Source: Candidatus Latescibacterota bacterium
Lineage (GTDB): Bacteria; Latescibacterota; UBA2968; UBA8231
Reading direction: 5' to 3'
Assembly: GCA_016187725.1 (NCBI GenBank)
Contig: JACPJE010000259.1
Coordinates: 1-32,747 of the forward strand
Length of the DNA: 32,747 bases
How positions within the stretch are numbered: the stretch's first letter is position 1; each line of letters begins with the position of its first letter. Position numbers and translations under genes: made by a program. This document shows positions 15,969 to 23,357 of the stretch, piece by piece. The notes below the pieces were generated by a model. The model saw only the letters and a list, made by a program, of their open reading frames with translations. It was not told the DNA's origin and searched no databases.

Positions 15969-17156
15969 CTAAACCACCCCCTCCCGCCGCAATTCCTCCA
16001 GCTCCCCCTCCGCAAGCCCCAGCAGCCCCCTCAACACCTCCCCGGTATGCTGCCCCAGCAGGGGCGCCGGCGCTCCCGGTTCCACGGGGGTGGCCGAGAA
16101 CTTGAGGGGAGAAGCCGGCATGACCACCTCCCCTGCCCGCGGGTGAACCTGGCTGGTGATCATCCCCCGCACCCTCACCTGGGGGTCGGCCACCACCTGG
16201 GCGATGTCGCAGATGGGACCACAGGGCACTCCGGCTTCCTCCAGCACCCGGCACCAGTGGGCCACCGTCTGCGGCCTCAGCGCCCCGGCCAGCAGTTCTT
16301 CGAGCTGGGCGTGGTGCTGGGTGCGCAGGGCATTGGTGGCAAAGCGCGGATCTTCGGCCAGGGCGGGCAGCCCCACGGTGGCACACAGTCTCTTCCACAG
16401 CCCGTCATTGCCCGCGGCGATGACCAGATGCCCGTCGGCGGCCTCGAAGAACTGGAAGGGAGTGATGGTCGGATGGCGGGAGCCCAGGGGGCCGGGTACC
16501 TGGCCGGTGACCTGGTACCGGGCGACGGCATTCTCCAGCAGGGCCACCTGGCAGTCGAGCATGGCGATGTCCACCTGCTGGCCCTCCCCTATCTCCCTGG
16601 CGCGGGCCAGGGCCGCCAGGATGCCAATCACCCCGAAGAGGGCGGCGCTCAGGTCGGCGATGGAGGAGCCCACCCGCACCGGGGGCAGGCCCGGGTGGCC
16701 GGTGATGCTGGCCAGGCCGCTCATGGCCTGGACCACCACGTCGTAGGCCGGACGGCCGGCGTACGGGCCAGTCTGCCCGAACCCGGAGATGGAGGCGTAG
16801 ACCAGCGCCGGATAACGCCGGTGCAATTCCTCCCAGCCCAACCCGAAACGGGCCATGCTACCGGGGCGGAAGTTCTCGATGAGCACCTGGCATTTACCGG
16901 CCAGCTGGCGCGCCAGTTCCTGACCCCGGAGGGTGCGCAGGTCCAGGGTGACACTCTTCTTGCCCCGGTTGACACTCATGAAATAGGCGCTCTCGCCCTG
17001 CTGGAAGGGCCCAAAGCCGCGCGCCTCGTCCCCCTGGCCGGGCAACTCCACCTTGATGACCTCTGCCCCCAGGTCGGCCAGGACCATCGAGGCGTACGGC
17101 CCGGCCAGCACCCGGGTGAAGTCCAGCACCCGCACCCCTGAGAGCAGGTTCCTCAC
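15969..17156 (-). CDS. Class III (CaiB/BaiF/formyl-CoA transferase family) CoA-transferase
   Basis: This 395-residue protein begins VRNLLSGVRVLDFTRVLAGPY and carries LADLGAEVIKVE, family signatures near the N-terminus. The catalytic aspartate is D168 in GSSIADLSAALFG, at the position expected from formyl-CoA transferase (D169). Class III enzymes move CoA between carboxylic acids through an aspartyl-CoA intermediate. The start is GTG at 17156 because it overlaps the upstream kinase stop as GTGA and is preceded by GGGGGAG. The open frame extends further but only as a shadow of the kinase gene. It is the last gene of a long minus-strand operon and probably activates an organic acid made by the enzymes upstream; the acid is unknown. 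Confidence 0.9.
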   Translation of the reverse strand: MRNLLSGVRVLDFTRVLAGPYASMVLADLGAEVIKVELPGQGDEARGFGPFQQGESAYFMSVNRGKKSVTLDLRTLRGQELARQLAGKCQVLIENFRPGSMARFGLGWEELHRRYPALVYASISGFGQTGPYAGRPAYDVVVQAMSGLASITGHPGLPPVRVGSSIADLSAALFGVIGILAALARAREIGEGQQVDIAMLDCQVALLENAVARYQVTGQVPGPLGSRHPTITPFQFFEAADGHLVIAAGNDGLWKRLCATVGLPALAEDPRFATNALRTQHHAQLEELLAGALRPQTVAHWCRVLEEAGVPCGPICDIAQVVADPQVRVRGMITSQVHPRAGEVVMPASPLKFSATPVEPGAPAPLLGQHTGEVLRGLLGLAEGELEELRREGVV

Positions 17157-18850
17157 GCTCCCCCTTCCGGCGCCGCCAGCAGGCAGGCGCCTTCTCCGGG
17201 AAGGGCCTGGCAACGGTCCAACTCGACCTCGATGCCCAACTCCTCCCCCAGCAGACGCTGGAAACCCGGCCCCTCGTCGCCGCTGAGGAACTCGCGCCGC
17301 ACCAGCCCCCCCACATTGCCCCCCCAGCCGGCCCCCAGGCGCTGCACCGCCCCGGCCTCGGGACCACCCCGCTCGGCCAGGTACTGATTGATCGCCCGCA
17401 CCACCCGGTCGTAGGCCGGGGTCATGCGCCCGTACCCGCCGGGCAGGAAACACAGCCGGCCTGCTTCCTCGCCGGCCAGGGCGGCCTGTCGCCGCGCCTC
17501 CAGATCCGCATCGCTCACCTCCCGGTCCAGGTCCCCGTCGTGGGCGATCTGCACCAACTGGAGGGCAGTGGCCAACCGACCCGCATTGAGATATTCGAGC
17601 ATGGCCCCCACCCGGGCCTGCTCTGCCAGGCCAAAGGCAAAGCGCCGGCGCAGGCGGATGGGATAGTCGGGGCCGATGCGCTGGAAGCGGTCACCGATCT
17701 GCAGCCGGTGGAAGGGGGCATAGGCAGCTCCCGTCTGTTTTTCCACCTCTGCCAGCGCTGTGATCAGCGGCAGCCCCTGCAGCACCTGGTAGAGCTGGGG
17801 CAAGCCGATGCCCAATTGTTCGCAGGTGATATCGCGGATGTACCCGATGCGCTCGGCGTAGTCGGGGACCAATCCCTCGAATCCGGGGGTCCCCGCCAGC
17901 TGGGGCAGGATCAGCTGGCGGATCAGGAAGGCGCCCAGGGGATAGGCGATCACCGTCTCTTCCTTGACCGCCTCGTCGTAGACCCGGGGCACCCCGCTGT
18001 CGAGGATCAGGGCCGCGTAGGCCTCGGGCAGGGCCGCGTACCCCAGAGACCTGGCCGGGAAGACCCCCACGCTGACCAGCTTGCCGGTTCTGCCCAGGAT
18101 CATGCCCCCGTGGTCGGCGGTGCCGCCGCGCGTCCCCCTGATCCACTCGGAGGTGCCGATCCCGTCGACCAGGTCTTCCTCGGGCATGTCCACCCCGGGC
18201 ACCAGGCCGCTGGCGCCCATGGCCGCGTACGCAGTGGCGATCACCAGGGCCGAGGAGGAACTCATGCCGCCGCTGGGCGAGACATTGCTCCACACCAGGC
18301 AGTCCATGCCCTGCAGCGGGTGCCGCTGCCGGAAATAACTCTCCAGGAAGATGAGCGCACCCTGGGGCAGGATGGCCCAGTCAGCGGCCAGCCGGCTGCG
18401 GTCCACCCGGCCGGCGTAGTCCATCAGCGCCTGGCGGGTGGCCACCGGCTCGGCCGGGACGAAGTCTTGCAGGACGAAACTGGCCGGGGCGAAACGGTCC
18501 TCCGCCTCTCCAGCAGCCCGCATCAGGCTGTGCAGCCGCACACCCCCTCCGGGATTGGGCCGGGCGATGGCTAGGGTGTCAGCCCCGCGCACTGCCAGGC
18601 GCAGGGAGGGCATACCCCCGTAGTCGATGTGCATACCCATCAGGTTCATCTGGGCCGGGCAGCGGGCGATGACCACCTCCCCTTCGCCGCCGCAGCGGGC
18701 GGCGAAAGCCCGCATCGCCTCCAGGTAGTGGCCCTCCCACCGGACTGCTTCGGCAGCCCCGTAGAAGGTTGCCAGTTGAGGGCGCAGCTGGCCACGCTCC
18801 AGGGCACAGATCCACCGGGCGGTCGGGGCGCGGTGCTGGACCTGGCTCAT
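17153..18850 (-). CDS. GHMP-superfamily sugar kinase, galactokinase-like
   Basis: This 565-residue protein has the three GHMP motifs. A substrate/N-terminal block ARCPAQMNLMGMHIDYGG lies near residues 62-79, the ATP-binding NVSPSGGMSSSSALV near 185-200, and the C-terminal GAGWGGNVGGLV near 505-517. In galactokinase the first block reads GRVNLIGEHTDYNGG; here E is replaced by M and T by I while the H and D remain, so the sugar may not be galactose. It is longer than galactokinases (about 390-450 residues), with an N-terminal extension and a larger middle. Both ends overlap their neighbours by four bases (ATGA with the secreted-protein gene, GTGA with the CoA-transferase), showing tight co-translation. 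An arabinokinase- or uronate-kinase-like activity is possible. Confidence 0.8.
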   Translation of the reverse strand: MSQVQHRAPTARWICALERGQLRPQLATFYGAAEAVRWEGHYLEAMRAFAARCGGEGEVVIARCPAQMNLMGMHIDYGGMPSLRLAVRGADTLAIARPNPGGGVRLHSLMRAAGEAEDRFAPASFVLQDFVPAEPVATRQALMDYAGRVDRSRLAADWAILPQGALIFLESYFRQRHPLQGMDCLVWSNVSPSGGMSSSSALVIATAYAAMGASGLVPGVDMPEEDLVDGIGTSEWIRGTRGGTADHGGMILGRTGKLVSVGVFPARSLGYAALPEAYAALILDSGVPRVYDEAVKEETVIAYPLGAFLIRQLILPQLAGTPGFEGLVPDYAERIGYIRDITCEQLGIGLPQLYQVLQGLPLITALAEVEKQTGAAYAPFHRLQIGDRFQRIGPDYPIRLRRRFAFGLAEQARVGAMLEYLNAGRLATALQLVQIAHDGDLDREVSDADLEARRQAALAGEEAGRLCFLPGGYGRMTPAYDRVVRAINQYLAERGGPEAGAVQRLGAGWGGNVGGLVRREFLSGDEGPGFQRLLGEELGIEVELDRCQALPGEGACLLAAPEGGA

Positions 18851-21800
18851 TTGATCAAGGCCATCTTGCGGGCCTGGGTGAACTGCGGGGTCTGCAGCAG
18901 GTAGAAATACATCCCGTTCCCCGCCGGCCTGCCTTCCGCGTCGGCCCCGTCCCAGACCACCTGGTAGAAACCGGCCGGCTGCTGCGCCTCCACTAGCACC
19001 GTGATCTGTTGACCCAGCACGTCGTAGATACTCAGCTTCACCGGACCAGCCTGGGCGAGGCCGTAGCTGATGGCCGTGGAAGGGTTGAAAGGATTGGGGT
19101 AGTTGGCCCTCAGGAACCAGGAGGCGGGACGCAAGTGTGCTGCCGGGACCCCCTCCACCCGTGCCACCTGAGCGCCCGGTCTGGACACCAGGGCCTCGCG
19201 GAGCGCAATCGCCACCTGGTCAGCCGGACCAATCAAGGTGAAATGCAGTTCGGCCAGTTCCCCTTCTTTGCCGCCGGCCAGGCTGCCGCCTAGGACCACC
19301 TCACCTGGTTCCTGGTGCAGCACCGCAAAGAGCCCCTTTCCCTGCACCAGCCCGCCGCGCTGCGCGCGCTGGAACTGCACCAGGCGCGGATCGTAGGCCA
19401 GCACCAGGCCAAAGGCCTGCAGCGAGGTGGCCCGGTCAGCGCTGACTTCGACCACCAGCTGGCGGGCTTCCCCACTGGCGACGGCTTCCAGCCCCAGGAC
19501 GGCCTCGCGCTCCAGTTCCGCCGCCGCGGCCCAGCGCTTGGCGCTGGCGCTCTTGCCGAAGTTGTCGGCGAAGAGGAAAAAATCGTCGAAGTCCACGTTA
19601 CCGCTCTTGCTCAGGTCGAACTTGGCCGCCTCCCCGGTCGCGCTCTTGCCGAAGTTGTCGGCGAAGAGGAAAAAATCGTCGAAGTTGACGGTCTTGTCGC
19701 TGTTGAAGTCGCCGGCCAGCACCGCGGGCGGACGCTGGGTCTTGAACTGCCTGGATTCGGAGAAAGGACCGTTCACCGCGTCCTCCACGGCCCGGGCCCT
19801 CCAGTAGTAAGTCTGGTCCTCCTGCAGCCGGCGGTCCACCATCCAGGCCGTGCGCCCCGGACCTGCCCCCCCGCTGCCCTCGCTCAATCCCGAGACCGAG
19901 GCCACCACGTTGCCGAAACTCGAATCCGAGGAGACCTGGATGATGTAGGTCAGTGCGGCGCCCTGGGTATGGGGTGCGGCATTGGTGAACTTCAGGGTGG
20001 GACTGAAGAGGCTGCCCTCCTGGCCCAGCTGGGTGGGGGCTGTGGGCGCCGTGGCCGCGCTGGGCGAGACGGTGATGGTGGAGCTGGGCAGGCTCTCGTT
20101 GGGGACCAGGGCCCGGTCGATGGCGGTGAGGCGGTACTCGTACGCCTGGCCATCAGTCAGGCCCAGATCCACGTAGGAGGTCTGGCTCAGCCGGGTGGCC
20201 ACCGGAGCAAAGCTGCCCTCCCCGCTGCGGCGGTAGAGATTGTACCCGGCCAGATTGGCATCGGTGCTGGCCGTCCAGCTGATGCTCGCCTGACCCGCCC
20301 CAGCCTGGGCCTTCAGCCCTGCAGGGGCTTGCGGCGCGGTACGGTCCGCCGTCGCCAGGGTGGCAAAGGACTGCACCTGGCTGAGGCCGGCCGGATTGTC
20401 GGCCCGATCCACAGATCCGGCCCGGTAGAAATAGGTGGTCGAGGGCCGCAAATGGGTGAGCACCACCTCGTGGGCGCTGAGGTCCTTGTCGTCCCCAGCC
20501 TTGTCGCCCAACACGGCTTCGCTGGTGCCGAACTCCACAAAGCTGTCGCCCACCTCGTCAGTAGTCCAGCGGATGATAGCCACCGAGTCGGAGGGCACCG
20601 CCTCGACCCCGCTAACCACCGGCGACTGCAGGTCTGGCTGTGCCTCGGTGGTGAAACTGAGCACCTGGCTGCTGGTGGGCCCGTTGTTGCTCAGGTCGCT
20701 GGCTGAAACCTTGTAGAAATAGGTGGTGGCAGGGCTCAGGTTGGTGAGGCTGATTTCGTGGGTGAGCCCGGCCTGGCCCAGGTTCCGCTGCGAACCCAGC
20801 TGCGCGGTGGTTCCAAAAGATACCTGGCCGGTGGCCGCCTCATCGGTGGTCCAGCGGATGGCGGCGCTGCGGTCGTTTTTGTACATCACCTCGGGGCCCG
20901 AGACGAGGCGCGGGGCCGCCAGATCGAGGTCGGGGTTGGTGGTGAAGAAGGCCTCGGCGCTCTGGGTGGCCCCGTTGCCCGAGGCGTCGGTGGAATTGAT
21001 CACGAACTTGTACGAGGCCCCGGGCTGTAGGTTGCTGAGCACCAGCTTGTGCTCCACCTCGTTGTCCCCCGCGCTGACGTTGCCGTCCAGGCGGTCACGG
21101 CCGAAGCGGACCACGCTGTTGGCCGGTTCGTCGGTGGTCCACTCCACCACTGCCCGGTCGCGCCCGCGGGAGGTGATGGTAGGGCCGGAGAGAATCACCG
21201 GAAACTGGGTGTCGGGCTGGTTGCTGGTTTTGAAGGTGCCGGACCCGCCGGGAGGCTGCAGGGTCTTGGCCAGCTTGCCGGCCCCAGCGCTGGCCGGGCT
21301 GAAGACCACGCTCTTGCCGTTGGCCGCGGCGCTCTCGATGCGGTACGCGTAGGTGGTGGCCGAGTCCAGGGCGGTCAGGGTCACCACGTGCCGCTGGGCA
21401 AAGGCGGGCGCCCCGCCCGGCGCCCGATCCACGAAGACGAACTCGTCGGGAGTGCCGTAGGTGCCCCCCTGGGTGCCGATGAACACCTTGCCGGTGGTCT
21501 CCACGTCCGTGGTCCATTCCACCACCGCGATCTTGTCGCGGGAAACCACCCGCGGGCCCTCGACGATCACCGGCGGCAGGGTATCGCTGGCCGGGGAGGT
21601 GGTGAACTGCCAGTCGTAGTTCCACTGCTGGTCGCCGAAGGGGTCGGTGCTCAACGTGTCCCCCTGCGGGCTGAGGGCGGTGATGCGGTAGCGGTAGGTG
21701 GTCTTGGGTTTGAGGCCGCTGAGGGTGATGCTGTGCTGGGTCAGCCGCTGATCCGAACGGACGTGCTCCTTATAGAGGTTCACCTGGGTGCCGGCAGTGG

Positions 21801-23328
21801 TCTTTTCGAGGATATTGTCCGCCCGCCCGTAATCCACGCTCACCGAGGTGATCTGGTTGAGGGCCACCTCGATCACCGCGCTGCCGGAACTGACCACGCT
21901 GAAGGGGGACGCCGTGAACTGCAGGGCCTGCGGCTGGCCGGGGGTAATGAAGCGGCCACTCTTGACGTCCACCAGCTCGCCCTGGGACACCAACCCCTCG
22001 GCCACCAGCTCGGCCTCGTCCACCGGCGTCGAAGAAAGGGTGAACTGGTACTCAGTACCCGCTTCGAGCCCGCCGACGAAGACGTCGTGGGCTTGCTGCC
22101 CCTCCTGGTCGGCCGCCCCCTGGGCCACGACCTGGCCCTCCCGGGTAATGGTGAAACCCGCGTCGGTGGATCGGTTGGTGAACCAACTCAGGGTGGCCGA
22201 CTCGCCAGTCACCTGGACGTCGAGGTCCGAACCAACCGCCGGTCGCAGATCCGCTCCCTTGCGGGTGCGGAAGGCATCCTGCACCCAGTCACTCACAAAC
22301 CCGTCAGGACTCAGGGAGCGCGCCCCGAAGTCGTATTCGGTGTCGGCCTTCAGCCCGCTCAGGCTGATCAGGTGCTCGTAGCCGCTGGAACTGACGCTGA
22401 CCGCCTGCCAGGTCCCGAATTCTGCCTCCCGGTAGCGCAGGGTGTCGCTGCCGCCCGGCTCGCTGGAGTACCAATAGATCGACGCCCCCTTGTGATCGGT
22501 TTCGGCAAACACATAGTAAATCTCGTTGACGAATATCCCCTGGGTTTCCTGCTGGTAGAGCGTGAAGTCATCCTCGTCCACCGCGCCGTCGCCGTTCACA
22601 TCCGAATCCGCACTTCCCTCCAGCCACTGGGAGAGGGCGTAGTCCTCCTCGTCGAGGAACCCGTCGCCGTCCACGTCCTCGGCGGTCGATTCCCCGGTCA
22701 GCCAGGTCAGCAGGTCGTAGTCTTCCTCGCTGAACTCCCCATCCCCATCCCAGTCGACCGCCTCGTCACTGCCGAACCACTCGTCATAGGTGGTCTCTGC
22801 AGGGTCGAAGTATTCCTCCTCCGTAAAATCGTCTCCGCTGATGAATTCCGAGTCGTCGATGAATTCCTCCTCGCCGAAGTCTATCGCCTCACCGCCCTCA
22901 TCAATTACACCGCCACCCTCATCGATCACCTCTGTGCCCTCATCGATCACACCGGTACCCCCGTCGATCACACCGGTACCCTCATCGATCACACCTATGC
23001 CCTCGTCCACCACATCGCTGCCCTCATCGATCACACCCGTGGCGTTATCGATTATACCACTGCCCTCGTCCACCACCTCTGTGCCATCCTCAACCACACT
23101 GGTCCCTTCATCGATTATGCCGCTGCCCTCATCGATCACACCAGCCCCGCCGTCCACCTCACCTGTGGCGTCATCGATCACACTGCTGCCATCATCTGCC
23201 ACTCCGCTGCCATCGCCCACCACCTCCGAGTCCGCCGCCCCAGTGTCGTCCTGGGCTCCCACTCCGGCGGCCATGGCCATCCCCAACCCGCTGGCGATCA
23301 CCAGGATATAGAGGAGTCTTTTGCCCAT
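18847..23328 (-). CDS. Large secreted fibronectin-repeat protein with dockerin-like, cohesin-like and T9SS-type C-terminal domains
   Basis: This 1493-residue protein has a signal peptide (residues 1-25, cleaved near AGVGAQ). An acidic seven-residue repeat block follows at 35-153. Three EF-hand/dockerin-type calcium loops lie near 190, 217 and 242 (DWDGDGEFSEED, DVDGDGFLDEED, DVNGDGAVDEDD). About nine fibronectin type III or similar beta-sandwich domains occupy 263-1200, several sharing VVEWTTDE. Two dockerin-like modules with FDDFFLFADNFGKSA come next (1202-1262), then a cohesin-like beta domain (about 1270-1400). The FlgD/T9SS-type C-terminal domain (ANYPNPFNPSTAISY to ARKMALIK) ends the protein. 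It is probably exported to the cell surface as an adhesin or scaffold. The ATG at 23328 has TAAGGAGAG upstream. The stop overlaps the kinase start as ATGA, an unusual union of a surface protein with cytoplasmic enzymes. Confidence 0.88.
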   Translation of the reverse strand: MGKRLLYILVIASGLGMAMAAGVGAQDDTGAADSEVVGDGSGVADDGSSVIDDATGEVDGGAGVIDEGSGIIDEGTSVVEDGTEVVDEGSGIIDNATGVIDEGSDVVDEGIGVIDEGTGVIDGGTGVIDEGTEVIDEGGGVIDEGGEAIDFGEEEFIDDSEFISGDDFTEEEYFDPAETTYDEWFGSDEAVDWDGDGEFSEEDYDLLTWLTGESTAEDVDGDGFLDEEDYALSQWLEGSADSDVNGDGAVDEDDFTLYQQETQGIFVNEIYYVFAETDHKGASIYWYSSEPGGSDTLRYREAEFGTWQAVSVSSSGYEHLISLSGLKADTEYDFGARSLSPDGFVSDWVQDAFRTRKGADLRPAVGSDLDVQVTGESATLSWFTNRSTDAGFTITREGQVVAQGAADQEGQQAHDVFVGGLEAGTEYQFTLSSTPVDEAELVAEGLVSQGELVDVKSGRFITPGQPQALQFTASPFSVVSSGSAVIEVALNQITSVSVDYGRADNILEKTTAGTQVNLYKEHVRSDQRLTQHSITLSGLKPKTTYRYRITALSPQGDTLSTDPFGDQQWNYDWQFTTSPASDTLPPVIVEGPRVVSRDKIAVVEWTTDVETTGKVFIGTQGGTYGTPDEFVFVDRAPGGAPAFAQRHVVTLTALDSATTYAYRIESAAANGKSVVFSPASAGAGKLAKTLQPPGGSGTFKTSNQPDTQFPVILSGPTITSRGRDRAVVEWTTDEPANSVVRFGRDRLDGNVSAGDNEVEHKLVLSNLQPGASYKFVINSTDASGNGATQSAEAFFTTNPDLDLAAPRLVSGPEVMYKNDRSAAIRWTTDEAATGQVSFGTTAQLGSQRNLGQAGLTHEISLTNLSPATTYFYKVSASDLSNNGPTSSQVLSFTTEAQPDLQSPVVSGVEAVPSDSVAIIRWTTDEVGDSFVEFGTSEAVLGDKAGDDKDLSAHEVVLTHLRPSTTYFYRAGSVDRADNPAGLSQVQSFATLATADRTAPQAPAGLKAQAGAGQASISWTASTDANLAGYNLYRRSGEGSFAPVATRLSQTSYVDLGLTDGQAYEYRLTAIDRALVPNESLPSSTITVSPSAATAPTAPTQLGQEGSLFSPTLKFTNAAPHTQGAALTYIIQVSSDSSFGNVVASVSGLSEGSGGAGPGRTAWMVDRRLQEDQTYYWRARAVEDAVNGPFSESRQFKTQRPPAVLAGDFNSDKTVNFDDFFLFADNFGKSATGEAAKFDLSKSGNVDFDDFFLFADNFGKSASAKRWAAAAELEREAVLGLEAVASGEARQLVVEVSADRATSLQAFGLVLAYDPRLVQFQRAQRGGLVQGKGLFAVLHQEPGEVVLGGSLAGGKEGELAELHFTLIGPADQVAIALREALVSRPGAQVARVEGVPAAHLRPASWFLRANYPNPFNPSTAISYGLAQAGPVKLSIYDVLGQQITVLVEAQQPAGFYQVVWDGADAEGRPAGNGMYFYLLQTPQFTQARKMALIK
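19547..19685 (-). repeat. 46-base perfect direct repeat within the dockerin-like region
   Basis: Two identical 46-base copies lie at 19547-19592 and 19640-19685, exactly 93 bases (31 codons) apart. They encode the repeated FDDFFLFADNFGKSA modules of the secreted protein. Identity at synonymous positions points to recent internal duplication or gene conversion rather than protein-level selection alone. Confidence 0.85.
22870..23226 (-). repeat. Seventeen-unit 21-base repeat encoding an acidic heptapeptide
   Basis: The secreted protein contains about 17 consecutive seven-residue units of consensus GVIDEGT (residues 35-153). Each unit is encoded by a 21-base degenerate tandem repeat. There are few basic residues and one to three acidic residues per unit. 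Regular V/I-x-D with G positions suggests a calcium-binding beta-roll or a stiff surface stalk. The inner units are most alike, as expected from unequal crossing-over. Confidence 0.8.
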
Positions 23329-23357
23329 CGCTTCACTCTCCTTACTTCCGCCTCGGT

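Noticed and set aside
15969-17453. A CoA-transferase with a 99-residue N-terminal extension
   Set aside because: The extra segment is a frame-shifted shadow of the GHMP kinase 3' end; the GTG at 17156 overlaps the kinase stop and places the catalytic aspartate at the expected residue 168.
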